Assembly (NCBI GenBank): GCA_016987375.1
Contig: PJRA01000473.1
Location: forward strand, 302,116 to 340,856
Length of the DNA: 38,741 bases
Origin: Brachionus koreanus
Taxonomy: Eukaryota; Rotifera; Eurotatoria; Ploima; Brachionidae
Reading direction: 5' to 3'
Shown: positions 11,041-21,788 of the stretch, piece after piece
How positions within the stretch are numbered: the stretch's first letter is position 1
Layout: each line of letters opens with the position of its first letter
Position numbers and translations under genes: made by a program
The notes under the pieces: generated by a model
What the model was told of the DNA's origin: nothing
The model's input: the letters and a program-made list of their open reading frames with translations, nothing else
The model's database searches: none

Positions 11041-11650
11041 TCCAGACTTTTCAACTGATATTTTCATTTTCCATTTGCGAAGCCACTGTTCTAGTTCATT
11101 CTAGTATTTATTTATTTTATTTTCTAAATTACCCTGTTTTTTATAAATAAAAAAGGTGACAAGGTCGTCTGCAAAAAGGAAGGAGTATTCATTGTTTGTT
11201 TTGTTTTTTCTAGGGATATCGTTGATAAAAATATTGAATAATAATGGAGTAATAACCGAGCCTTGAGGTACAGCTGCTGTAATTGAAAATTCCTCAGTAA
11301 TATGACCATTTATGTTTACTTTAAAATTTCTTTGAGTCAAGAAAAGATTTTATCCAGTGAATAAAGTAGTGTGGGAGGTTCATTTTTATTAGCTTGTATA
11401 TTACAGATCATGCCAGACCCTATCAAAAGTCTTCGAAATGTCAAAAAACAAAGCGTTCAATTTTTTCTTTTATTAAAAGATTCAACAATTTTTTAGATAA
11501 GAAAGAAAAGATTGTCAACAGTTCGTCTATGCTTCCTAAAACCTGACTGTTCTTGAACAAGTAAAGACTTTTGCTCTAAAAATCTAAATAACTATGCGCT
11601 CAAGCACCTTTCCAAGACAGTTTGTCATACTAATTGGTCTATAATCTAAC
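11041..11650 (-). mobile_element. Decayed LINE reverse transcriptase (minus strand)
   Basis: From 11650 leftward: LDYRPISMTNCLGKVLERIV, then QEQSGFRKHRRTVDNL, a broken DFxKAFD region (a stop and frame changes around 11400-11460), then a 79-codon open block at 11101-11340 with VNINGHITEEF, VPQGSVITPLLFNIFINDI and SFLFADDLVTFF, then ELEQWLRKWKMKIS. These are RT blocks 1 to 6 in order. The FADD catalytic motif is intact, but several stops and shifts upstream make the copy inactive. It opposes the relic at 9654-10116 and differs from it in sequence, so it is a separate insertion. Confidence 0.82.
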
Positions 11651-12056
11651 TTAAATTTTGTTTATATACTAAATAACAAACATTAGCTAGGGGGCTGAAA
11701 AGAAGGCTTTTGCCGATCGGGCAAGTCCCGAGAAATTCCCAAATTTATTTTTCTAATTATAATAATAAACACATTAAAAATTTATTGAAGAATAAGTTTT
11801 TTTAATATTCATTCTAGAATTATCAATCGTGAATTGATCATCAACGTATCTAATTTGACTAATGAAGAAAGTTTGGAATGAATTTGGATAGAAATGAGGT
11901 TTTGAAGAATGCGTAGTGTGTTATTAATTCTTTTTTCACCATACAAGTCTACTAATTAATGTTTTTAGAGGTAAGAAAAAAAATTCCCAAAAAAATTTTT
12001 TAGAAAAAAAGTTTTTAGAGGTAATTTCTAAAAAATTTTTTATTATAAAATGTTAT
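11651..12056. other. AT-rich spacer, includes the 3' end of the AMDHD1-like gene
   Basis: Holds a probable polyadenylation signal for the gene on the right (TTTATT at 12039-12044, AATAAA on the minus strand, 13 nt past the stop). GTTTTTAGAGGTAA occurs twice, near 11961 and 12010. No gene is seen. Confidence 0.5.
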
Positions 12057-14460
12057 TCATTCTTTTTGATGAACAATATTGCCATTAACAAAAACATATT
12101 TAATTAGATTACTATGAGCGCCCATTTGATAAATTATATTTTCCCATCTTTGGCTATCAATTATTACCAAATCAGCACACTTTCCAACCTCAATAGAACC
12201 TCTGGTTTTTTCAACACCTAGAGCAAATGCTGAATTCAAAGTGGCTGCGACTAAAGCTTCATTCATGCTAAGTCTCAAGTCAACACAAGCATAGTTCATT
12301 ATCATAGGCTTAAGATAAAAAATAAAAAAAAGACAAAAAGCGAATAATTATTAAAATACCATTGCATAGCAATATGCATTTGGATTAAAGTCTGAGCCCA
12401 AAGCCATAATGCATCCAGAGTTTAGCATTTTTCTTGCCGGTGGACGTTTGAGTTGCATAATAATGGCAGTTGTCGGAAGCAAAATTCCAACCGTTTCCGA
12501 TTTGGCCATTAGTTCGATTTCCGAATCAGAAATCTCTTCCAAATGGCTTACTGCTTTCGAACCGAGTCTGACTGCCATTTCTACTGAATTTAAGGGAAAT
12601 AGTTCATTGCTATGAAAGTTTATCTGAATTCCCTGGATGCTTTCTAATGCTTTTTTTAAAATTCTTTCAGTTTGATCAACATCAAAAACTCCTTTTTCAC
12701 AAAAAACATCAATGTTATCCACATCTATCTCTTTAGACATTATCAAATTCCTCATTGTTGGTATTTGATTTTCAACTATATCTTGTGTTAATTCTTTGGC
12801 ACTTGTATTTCTAAAAAAAATGATTAAAATAAAACTTGATTTTTTTAATTTGCTTTGATTTTATTACTTAGGTACGGCATGAGCTAAATATGTACTTGAT
12901 ATATTAATAGATTTGAATTCTCTTTTAGCTTTGGTAATGACTCTTAGCATTTTGTGTTCAGTTTGCCATTCAAGACCATAGCCACTTTTACACTCGACAA
13001 AAGTAGTTCCAAATTTTGAAAAATTTCCAAGTCTTTGTGTAAAGCTTTGGTACAGTTTTTCCTCAGAAGCTTCTTTTGTGTGCTTGACAGTAAAATGAAT
13101 TCCACCACCAGCCTCATGAATTTCCATATAGCTTGCTCCTTCCAACTAGTTAAAATTTTTTTTTAGAAAAACAGATAAATTTTTTTCTAAGGGTTTCAAA
13201 GAGTTCTGATCACATTTGGTTTCTTCTGCAGAACAAATATTTGTGATTAGAACAAAGGCTGCTAAATTTTTTTATTTTTTGTATTGGAAATTCTGTATGA
13301 AATAAGTCTGCAAAGTTATTTCTATTAAGTATGTGCAATAACTCTGTAAATGTGCAACGCACTCTATGTAAAATAAAATGAAGAGTTATTGCACATACTT
13401 AATTTAAGTGATACAATTTACAGGATACTTTAAAAACAAATTAATCTTCTTTGAATTATAATTGAAAATTCGGCTATATATCATTATAAAGAAAAATAAG
13501 AAATTTTTTGTCGAATTAATTTAATTTTTTTTATTATATTAAATTTAAAAAAAAATGATCACTTAAATTTTATTACTGATCAAAAAAATAAAAAAATCAT
13601 TTCTAAAATTCTAAATTGCTGGTGAATAGGTTACCAGTGAAAAAAAAAATCTGGTCACAAAACAGGCGAACCCCAAAAAATCAAATTTAATCAAAAATTT
13701 TACTTTGCTGTATTAATCAAAAAATTGTAGAAAACCTTTCTATTTAGTCGGATAAATCCTTGACCACTTTTTTCCTAGTTTGAATTCATTTTAAAAAAAT
13801 CTATTTCAATTTATTCTAGAGGATAATATACTAGCGAATTAAGCACAAATATTTTAAGATTTGTTTAGATCCTGATCGACTTAATATAAAATATCGCCAT
13901 CTAAATTCTTTAATCTTTGATGGAATTTAAATGCACACATTTTTAGAAAAAAAAAAAAAACTAAAAAAAATTTTTTAAGTGACTTTTTAGAAGATTCAAG
14001 TAATTAATGATAAAAGGACCAATTTGGCTTTTTTATTATTATTTTTTATTAATTTTGGTTACATTAGACAATGTATTGTATTTATTTTACCTTCATTTTA
14101 AATTCGTTTATTCGGTCTCCTTCCCAGACTGGATGAGTGTGAGCATCAACAAAACCTGGTAAAATAGAGCAATTTTGAGCATCGATTTTTTGATCAAAGT
14201 CGCTAAATTTAGAAAATTCTTGATCAGTGTCCAGACCAGTAAATTTTATTATTCCACTTTAAAGAATAAAAATTTTAGATTTAAAAAATAAAATTTTTTA
14301 ATTTTAACTTTTCAATAATTATGCACAAATTTTGCTCTGGATGTTGTTTAGATAAAACATTTAGGCTTTTAATTTTGGGATCTGTTGCGCGCAAATATCT
14401 TTCACCATTTGAGACCACTTGTACTATTTGACTAGCACCATAGATCAAAATTAAGCCCAT
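12057..14460 (-). CDS. AMDHD1: Imidazolonepropionase (amidohydrolase; AMDHD1/HutI type), 5 exons, 432 aa
   Basis: Hydrolyses 4-imidazolone-5-propanoate to N-formimidoyl-glutamate, step three of cytosolic histidine breakdown. Exons on the minus strand: 14460-14309, 14256-14091, 13145-12868, 12810-12360 and 12308-12057. All junctions are GT..AG and in phase, totalling 1,299 nt. Metal and active-site motifs are present: DAHTHPVW with H90 and H92, MEIHEAGGGIHFT at 113-125, LAHAVP at 193-198, FHSNEL with H265 (usually FHGDEL), SHLEE with H288, and LGSDFNPN with D339. The C-terminal block GSIEVGKCADLVIID is typical of amidohydrolases. Length matches animal AMDHD1 (about 426 aa), so the gene looks complete and functional. 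Intron 2 is long (945 bp) and carries an inverted repeat; the other introns are about 50 bp. Start: Met at 14460, nine residues before the conserved SQIVQV-like N-terminus. Confidence 0.95.
13324..13403. repeat. 22-bp perfect inverted repeat in an intron
   Basis: The 22 bases at 13324-13345 are the exact reverse complement of 13382-13403, separated by 36 bases. Both lie inside intron 2 of the AMDHD1-like gene. This could form a hairpin in the pre-mRNA or be the remains of a small foldback element. The pairing includes GTGCAATAA, so it is not just A/T matching. Confidence 0.85.
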
Positions 14461-14983
14461 TTTGTTTTTCTAGTTACTTTAAATAGGCCACTTGTTTTCA
14501 ATATTTTTCCAACTTTTTTCAAAAGATAAAATTTAAGTTTGTTTTTTTTTTGATATTTGATATTTAACTATGAGTGTTGAAACATTTGTTATTTATTTGA
14601 TGATAAATATGTGCTTATTTTCTTAATTTTAATATTTTTGAGACAAAGGTGTGGTCTTAAATTTAAATTAATTTCAAAATTGATAAAAAAAACAAACTTA
14701 AAGCTTAAAACATTTTGATCAAAATACACCTTCTAAATTTTCTAAAATTTATGTTTGAAATATCTACTTAGTTAACGTTTAATTTAATTTTAAAATTAAC
14801 ACATCTTTAAAAATTTTATTTCAATAACGTATTTTTTTTTAAATTTTAAAATGTAAAAAAAGGATTAAATTTGAAAAAAAACTATTTGAATTTAAGTCTT
14901 AATTAAATTAACATTTCTTTGAATAGTCCGTCTAATCCCTTTTTTTTATTACACTATCAGCTAGTTTTTACTCAGCTTCTTTT

Positions 14984-15170
14984 AGCAAAATGAAAATAAT
15001 TTTACATTTTTACATTTTCTTATTTTTGATTTTTTGTGCTATATTTCAGAAAATTTTTAATTTTTTTGCTTACTAAATAATTTGGAGAGTTTTTTTTTTT
15101 AAATATTTTGAAAAATTGCACAAAAATCTAAAAATAAGAAATTGCAAAATGTAAAACTATTTTCATTTTG
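14984..15170. repeat. Imperfect inverted repeat, arms about 55 bp
   Basis: The left arm 14984-15039 pairs with the reverse complement of 15118-15170. Shared blocks are CAAAAATAAGAAA, AAATGTAAAA and ATTTTCATTTTG, with a few substitutions and small gaps. The spacer is about 78 bp. It fits an aged foldback or MITE-type element. No target-site duplication could be assigned in this AT-rich context. Confidence 0.6.
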
Positions 15171-15646
15171 ATCTTCTTTTTGTGTCTTAAAGCTTTTCAA
15201 GTTTCTTTTCTATTCAATTTCATTCATGAATAAAGTCTCAATCTTAAAAATTCTCTGATGAAAGCTGAAGAGTTTATAGTTTTTTAAGTATTCATTAATA
15301 ACAACATCATCATCAGATGAAAATTTAAAATTAAACAGCTTAAATAAACAAAGATAATAACAATTAGCTAGTCTTTATATACTAGATTTGTGATAGTAAA
15401 TAATTAAAGAAAGAAAATTTCTATTCAATTTCATTTTCTCTAAAATTTTGCAATTATTTAAACACGGACACAGTCATAATTTTAAATAATCCAAATTTTA
15501 AATCAAAATTCTTTATCTACTTTCTTTGTACGTGAACCACTTTTTAATTAAACTATAAAAATAAATACAGAACTCGGAAGTGACTGATTTGTATTGTTTT
15601 TTTTTCTTGGACTTGCATGTTCTATTTATTCAATCAGTGATTTTCG

Positions 15647-15891
15647 GGCATTGTGAATTTTAGAGCAAAAAACAAAAAAAATTTAAAACTAAAATAATTT
15701 TTTTCTAAGGATTTAAATATTTAGAAACAAGGTTTGTGTCACCCAAATTAAGTATATGTTAAAACTATGCAATTGTGCAAAAATAATTAATAGTAAATGC
15801 ATTATGCACAGCGATTTTTAGACTCATGGAAAAAAAATTGTTTTAAATTTAAATTTTAGTTTCTGTTTTTTGCTCCAAAATTCACAATGCC
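15647..15891. repeat. Short element bounded by 28-bp inverted repeats
   Basis: Positions 15647-15674 and 15864-15891 are reverse complements with one mismatch. Both contain GGCATTGTGAATTTT and GAGCAAAAAACA (as read on the left arm). Weaker similarity extends a little further on both sides. The 190-bp interior has no coding signal. Likely a small non-autonomous DNA transposon remnant. Confidence 0.65.
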
Positions 15892-16023
15892 GATTTTTGG
15901 GCATCTTGAACTTGATGATAACAACAAAATATAATTTCAATTAAAAGAGTTTATTTGGCAAGATTTAAAATTAAAAGATCATTCATAAATATTAAAAATG
16001 AGAGATGAAATTGAAAGAATGAA

Positions 16024-16276
16024 ATGCAATGTCATTTTTTTACTAACCGAGTAGTTAATTTTTGGAAAAGTTTACCTATTCATATCATTAATTCTATATC
16101 AAAAAAAAATTCTAAAATAGTCTGGACAAATGGCTCAGGAAACAGTCGAATTTACTTCCATAGCTTCCATAGCCATAGTTTTACCCAAAAGGGTCGCAAA
16201 ATTATGACAATGAGCTGAGCAAGACTGTTCCAAAAATTAACTACTCGGTTAGTTAAAAAATGACATCGCTGCATAC
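16024..16276. mobile_element. Two LINE C-terminal tails facing each other
   Basis: The plus strand from 16024 reads CHFFTNRVVNFWKSLPIHI, the conserved last block of many non-LTR RT proteins (FFTNRVVNxWNSLP). The minus strand from about 16276 reads RCHFLTNRVVNFWNSL. The two are inverted copies of about 45 bp (16024-16066 against 16228-16276) with a roughly 160-bp middle that diverges. It is either two insertions of the same LINE tail in opposite orientation or a foldback duplication. Neither is functional. Confidence 0.65.
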
Positions 16277-16826
16277 AATTTTTTACTTCTTATCTCCTAA
16301 TGCATTTATTAATACTTCAGTGATAATGATAAACTATAATAAAATTTTCGTTTCAATTAAAATAAGTTAAAAAAAAGTAAAATACATGTTTAAAAAAAAA
16401 ACATATTTTTTCTGCGTCAAACTGTTTCTTTTACAACTAAATTCAAATTAAATCAATCAAGTCTATATACAAAAAAAAAAAAAATTTAAAATATATTATT
16501 ATTGATTTTGTGCTTTTATTTAAATTCACTCTACCAAAAAAAAAATCCTCTTTGAAATTTAATTTTATTATGAAAGAGCCTTGAGAGTTTTACATTAAAA
16601 AAATAAAGAGATAATGTCTCAAAAATCAATATTTTATTTTGTTTAAGTCATACATAGTAAGAAAAAAAAAATTTTTTAATTCTTAAAAATCTAAAATTAT
16701 AATCAAGGATTGGACATATTTGAAATTTTTTGTTTTACTTTAAAAAAAAATTCAAGGCAAAGTTCACTTTAAAGCTTACCTAATTTGTGTTTTCTTTTTC
16801 ATTAAAATTAGATTGAAATTTTGAAA
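16277..16826. other. AT-rich upstream region of the nuclear receptor gene
   Basis: Long A-runs, no coding frame. The sequence just before the start codon contains AAAATTAG at about 16804-16811, which could be a splice acceptor of an untranslated 5' exon, but this is not supported further. Confidence 0.4.
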
Positions 16827-18266
16827 ATGTCTGAAAATTGTCTTAGCGAAAGTGAACTAAAGGATATGGCTTCCTATGAGAAATATCTGAGTCAAAAGCG
16901 AAGTTTAAAAGATAAATTTGAGATAAAATATGATTTTGGATTGTGTCGTATTTGCCAGGACCAAGCTACTGGTAATCACTATGGTGTTTCAACTTGTGAA
17001 AGTTGTAAAGTAAGAATGCTAGAATTGCTTTAATAAACTTTTTAATAAATTTTATTCAGGGTTTTTTTAAACGAAGCATAAACAAATTTGAAATTTACAG
17101 ATGTAGAGTTAATAAGCAATGTGTTATTGGACCAAAAGCGCGCAAAAAGTGTAAATTTTGCCGCTGGATGAACTGTGTACGAGCTGGGATGAGTATATTG
17201 AAAATTCGCATGGGCCGCATCCCAGATTCATACAAAAAAAAAAAGCTCAAAAAAAAAACTGCGATTTCAGCACATTATTTCTCTTTATTAAAAAAAGTAA
17301 GCAGAGAAAACGAAATTTATCGGTTCAGCCCAAACGAACCGGATCAAATAGTGCCTTATTCAAATTTTGACAAAGAATACCTGTTAAATTTAGGCGAGCA
17401 TCAACTAGTTGTTTTAAGTTTGCTTAAGAACAAATGCTATCAGCTATACAGAAATTTAGTAGAAGAATTTGCATGCCAGGAAACAAGGGCCCATTGTTTA
17501 GTTAAATCTGGTTATGAGCAAAATTTTGAAAAATCATCTGATTTCAGAATTGAATTGGTAAACAAAGATTTGGCTGTTTTGAAAAAGCATGCTCGTTCAA
17601 TGATAGATTTGATTAAAAGTCTACCTGGATTTGAGCAAATAGGCAAACATGACCTCAAGGTAATTTTGAACAATGGATTTTTTACAACTCTTGGCATTCG
17701 AACTATAAAATTATTTATAAAAAATGATTATTTTTTAATGCTTGACGAAAGTACTCATTTGGATAGAGAGCTTTTTGGACTTTTAATGAGCGAGAGAGTG
17801 CGCGACATTGTTTTTAAGTTTTTTTTTGCACTTAAATCTCTTCATTTAACTGACCAAGAATATGCTTTGTTGATACCATTTACACTAACAATGAATAGTA
17901 AACATTGACTTAAAATTTGACTTATTTTTAAGTCAAAGTCTTCCTTGACTAGTGGCTTTTAAAAACAAGTCGGCCAAAAAATATAAAAAATTTTCTTTTT
18001 CATTTTGAAATTAGATGAAAATATCTCTAAGCCAAATATTTTGATACAGCTTGGTGAATACTATTTGCGAGCTCTCTTCTATGAAATGTCATTAAATAAT
18101 AGAAGCGACAACTTTGTCGAAAATTTAGCAAAAGTAGATGATTATTTTATTTAAGTTTTGATTTTTTGACTAATTTTTTTATTTTTAGACTATTTCGTGG
18201 GCGCCCAAGATGAATAAAATGTGCCAAGATATTGAACTTGACGTGCCTGTGAACGAATACTGTTAA
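16827..18266 (+). CDS. Nuclear hormone receptor, 4 exons, 405 aa
   Basis: Ligand-type transcription factor acting on DNA in the nucleus. Exons 16827-17009, 17060-17897, 18015-18133 and 18189-18266, all GT..AG and in phase. The DNA-binding domain (about 40-105) has eight zinc cysteines: C40, C43, C57, C60, then C76, C82, C92, C95. The P-box is CESCKGFFKR at 57-66 (most relatives have CEGCKG). The second finger ends CKFCRWMNCVRAGM, followed by a basic extension RMGRIPDSYKKKK. The ligand-binding domain shows the helix 3-5 signature as KSLPGFEQIGKHDLKVIL at 247-264 and the helix 8-9 block TDQEYALL. The start is the Met at 16827; a TTG just upstream is in frame but unlikely. AATAAA lies at 18301-18306. 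I cannot name an orthologue. A clear AF-2 helix is not evident at the C-terminus. Confidence 0.92.
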
Positions 18267-18362
18267 ATTTTTATTTTTCTTTAAGTAATTTTAAAATTTA
18301 AATAAAATATTATGTATCATTGTTTTTAAATTTTTCATTTTTTATAAAATTATATCAAAATC

Positions 18363-18465
18363 TAAAAGAGCCTATTTTCTTTCTAAAGCCCAAGAAGATC
18401 AAGGAGCAGATCTGATCCACATGTTTAAGATCATGAACAAAATCGAATGTGTCGAGTTTGTTTTT
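18363..18465 (+). mobile_element. Scrap of a LINE C-terminal region
   Basis: A short plus-strand frame reads QEDQGADLIHMFKIMNKIE, close to the RGDLIQMFKIxNxID block near the C-terminus of many Jockey/CR1-type reverse transcriptases. Nothing recognisable continues on either side, so it is a small fragment about 100 bp past the nuclear receptor stop codon. Confidence 0.5.
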
Positions 18466-18794
18466 TTAAATTTTTTCAAAATTAATATTTCCACTAATTA
18501 AAACTCTGATTATATTAAATGCGTATTCAAAAATTAATAAATAATTAATTAATTTTTAAGAACATTTTATTAATTTTAGAACCTGAATAGAAACAGTCTT
18601 TATATTTTTTTAATCACTTTAGTCCTTTTTGTTAATTTTTTAACTGCAATTATTATTTTGCTTTGAATATTATTGTATTTGTTAAAAAATTAGATTCTAA
18701 ATAGAAGAGTTTTGCCAAAAAATAATTTTTTTTCATTAATTACAATACATCTCTAAACAAATTTAACACTCAAAAAACGAATCCATAATTTATT

Positions 18795-19300
18795 TAAGCT
18801 GTCCAAAAAATCCCTGTCTTATTCAATTTTAGGCTTTTTCAGCTTATACTGAATGAAATAAAATAACACCGATATTTGCTTGGTAACAATTTTTCATAAA
18901 ATGTCAGCTGTAAACCTGGTCTAAAGCAAGCTTGAGAATTTTCTATAAACCGACGAGCCATGCAAAATTTAACAGTTTCTACTCGTTCTCAACGAGTTGA
19001 TTTAATGTCAAATCGAATATTTCTCAAAACAAGAAAAAACTTATCTCTTGATATAAATTTTCCAATAATACTGACTCCATAAAGTTTTGACCACATGGCT
19101 TGAATAGAAAGATTTGGACATAATACACCTCTTGCATAAATGATACCGATAAAACCTAATAAATCTTCTTTTCTAAATGAAAGATTAGAATCCACAGCTT
19201 TCGAGTCACAATTGGTACAGTTCTGTATTAAATTTAGCATTGACATGTCAAAAATCATGAAAAATGCTAACAGTCTTGTCACATTTATTTGACGTGTAGC
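18795..19300 (-). mobile_element. Dead piggyBac-type transposase fragment
   Basis: From about 19300 leftward the frame reads RKEDLLGFIGIIYARGVL, QAMWSKLYGV, SRDKFFLVLRNIRFDIKST, then past a TGA: RVETVKFCMARRFIENSQACF, PGLQLTFYEKLLPSKYRCYF, and after a further frameshift QYKLKKPK. This is the core of the piggyBac DDE domain in order. The first catalytic aspartate (ITIDEQLFP in active enzymes) is replaced by Tyr (LTFYEKLLP). With a stop and a frameshift, the copy is inactive. The N-terminus and the rest of the catalytic domain are missing. Confidence 0.85.
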
Positions 19301-19701
19301 ATAACAACTTTTTCATTAAAATTTATCTTTTTTCTTAAACTTGTTTCTTCTCCATCATTCAAATGAAAAACAAAAATATTTGTTACCTTCTTTGATCAGG
19401 TATTCATCAGCTTATTAACTGATGCACAAAGATAAGTAATAATTATACTTGTCACGTATCTCGGAAGCTAGACGCTTCGAAATGCTGACAGAGACATTTA
19501 CACTAAGCTAACATCTTGACTTAATTATAAGCTTGTGTTCTGTACACGAGCATATAGGTATAAATAAGGATTCCATTCTTAGAACTTCAGAACGCTCAAT
19601 TATATTAAAAAAACTTTTAAAGACAATGTATTGTATTTACTATTAACCGGTTACATAATACAAAAAAAATATATGATCCATTTAGACCCCAACATGACTG
19701 T

Positions 19702-19712
19702 TCTAGGGTTAA
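19702..19712. repeat. Probable piggyBac terminal repeat end with TTAA site
   Basis: TCTAGGG directly followed by TTAA. Read inward this is TTAA-CCCTAGA, the canonical start of piggyBac ends. It lies about 400 bp upstream of the minus-strand transposase remnant and in the correct orientation to be its 5' end. I found no matching CCCTAGA end on the other side (left of 18795). Confidence 0.6.
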
Positions 19713-20247
19713 GTAGCGAATTTATTCGTTTTAATAAAATAATAAAAATATAGATATCCTTTTTTATTTGTTTTTTTTATTATTAAAGGCATTCTGTATA
19801 TGATTTTTTTAATAGTAAATTGTTTTCTAAAATCAAGTTAAAATCATTTAAAGAAGAATTTACGGTTTTACCGCATTAACGGTTCAAAACTTAAATACCG
19901 TTTTTTTTAATCTTAACTCTATTCAATTTAAAAATAAAATAAATTAAAATATATAAAGGAAAAAAACGGTTTGAAACCAGTTCTAAAGAAACGGTCTACC
20001 ACCCCTAAATGTGACTTTAAAGTTTTAAATTTAAAAAGATACTATTATAAAGAGAATTAAAATCGGAGAGTCAACTTGGGAATGGAAAAGTGTCAGTTGC
20101 TATAACAATTAACAACACAAAGTATCAAAGAAATAATTCAACATTAAAAATAATAAAACTTAAATATTAAATGTTTATCATTGATATTAGACAAAACAAG
20201 TTTCAAAAAATAAATTAAAATTTTTATTAGAAAATTTTTATAAGCAT
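19713..20247. other. AT-rich spacer with a dispersed ACGGTT-type repeat
   Basis: Contains TTACGGTTTTACCGCATTAA near 19860-19880 and a segment 19983-20004 (CTAAAGAAACGGTCTACCAC and two more bases) that recurs with changes at 1926-1951. The polyadenylation signal of the adjacent minus-strand gene is AATAAA at 20223-20228. Confidence 0.45.
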
Positions 20248-21528
20248 CTATGCTCGTTGCATAAATCTTCTCTTAAAAATGATCAAGTCAATTCTAATCA
20301 TGTCTTGTTTTGACTTGTAGAATTTAGGAGCCAAAACATCCTGGAAAAAATGCATAATAAATAAATGTTTTTATTAGAAAAAAAATAAGTATACTTTTAT
20401 AGGCATGAATTTGTCAAACTTAATCTCAAAACTGGGCTTATTTTCTTTCACATTTTCGACTTTTCCAAAATGTTCGGTTGGTTCATTAGACAAGAGTCTA
20501 ATTTCCACTGCTATGTCCACATCTTCTCCAGGTCCAGGATCCTTGAACTTCAACTTAAAGCACAAATATTTCTCATCATCCTCACCAATCACACTCGTCT
20601 CCAAAATAACTATATAATTCAGAAACTCAAAATGAACCATTTTCAGCAAACCACTTTCATTTTTAATCATTTCTTTCAAATTCTGTATGCTAAACACATA
20701 GCTGTTATAGTCGATACCCTTTATTCTATCATCAAAAAAATTATTCTCATTATTTGAATCGCGAAAGCGATATGGATTGAAAATGTTAAATCTACGGAAG
20801 TACATAAGACCATTTAGAATTTCAGCTTCTATTTTTGGATATATGTGCCATTCAAAGTGGCACAAATTTAGCAAAGAATTTGAATAGTCATCAAATTCAA
20901 TTGAATTTAGATTGTCACTTCTTTGATTAATGTACATCAGTGAGCGCATGAACACTTCATCTAAACTCATTAGACTAAATTTTCCATCATCTATTTTTTT
21001 TTTACAACTTTTCTTCCATTCCAAAGCTTCTTTAATCATAATTTCCTTCAATCGCTCAATTTTGAGAGGAACAAGTTCTTTTTGTTTTTCAATTCGTGCA
21101 CTATATTTGTCGCTGAGGAATCCAATTTCACTGGTTGGATACAAGACTGATTCACTAAAGTGTGCCAACTCGGCTTCTGCAGCAAGTACATAATTGGACA
21201 ATTCCATGTATTTTTCGTACTCGACTGGACTAGAGGTCTTCAATTTCATCATTTCACGATATCTGTTGTTTCTGACAAAGCCTTTGGAAGGAATTTTGTG
21301 CATTTGGTGGCAAAAAATGCACAAAAAACTTATACTAGTGGTTAGTGAATCGTTCGGGACAGAGAATTTTTCGACTGGAAGATGTGAACGACAAATTGAA
21401 TAGCTACAAGGCAAATAGATCGAACTCGATCCTGGTTTGGAACAAAGATCACATCTAGTCAAGCGCCATATTTTATAAATATCTTTGTTGTTTAGTTTAG
21501 AGTAGATTTTAGAGAGAATTTTTTCCAT
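20248..21528 (-). CDS. RING-like zinc-finger protein, 2 exons, 408 aa
   Basis: Exon 1 is 21528-20395 and exon 2 is 20340-20248, joined by a 54-bp GT..AG intron in phase; without splicing the frame would end in VYLFFF. A degenerate RING lies at residues 26-73: C26-x2-C29-x11-C41-x4-C46-x2-H49-x20-C70-x2-C73. The usual CGHTFC is CSYSIC here, so the histidine ligand is Tyr43. RING proteins are usually ubiquitin ligases, but with one ligand changed activity is uncertain. Residues 130-190 are charged and probably helical (LVPLKIERLKEIMIKEALE). The C-terminal half (about 225-408) is not recognised; its last 130 residues look beta-rich and are only loosely reminiscent of MATH domains. The start is the first Met. 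AATAAA follows 20 nt after the stop. Confidence 0.8.
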
Positions 21529-21788
21529 ATTTTTTTTTTTCAGCAGAAAAAAAATATTTTCTTTAAATTTTAATTTTTTAAGTTTCTAAGCAAACAAAAA
21601 AAAAATTGGTTATTAAATTTTTTATTTTAAATGGGTTGGTTCAATTGAAAAAGATTTTTATTAACAACAAGATAGCAGTGAATTAGATAAAAAGTGCCAT
21701 ACAGCCTAAAAAAATTCATTTTTACCAAATAAATTTTTTTTTTTAAATATTTAAAGATATCAATACGTTTTTTTTTTCAAATTTTTAT

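Larger units (their letters stand above)
14461..16023. other. Noncoding DNA upstream of the AMDHD1-like gene, with foldback repeats
   Basis: No coding frame is supported. The promoter of the minus-strand gene should lie immediately right of 14460. Two inverted-repeat structures are listed separately (14984-15170 and 15647-15891); the remainder is AT-rich with long homopolymer runs. Confidence 0.5.

Noticed and set aside
12409..12615. Plus-strand frame inside the AMDHD1-like gene
   Set aside because: Antisense shadow of exon 4, which carries the conserved FHSNEL and GSDFNPN motifs on the minus strand.
20374..20394. Unspliced C-terminus VYLFFF of the RING-like protein
   Set aside because: It reads through a GTATAC donor. 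Splicing to 20340 adds a 30-residue charged end in phase and a nearby AATAAA, which is more plausible.
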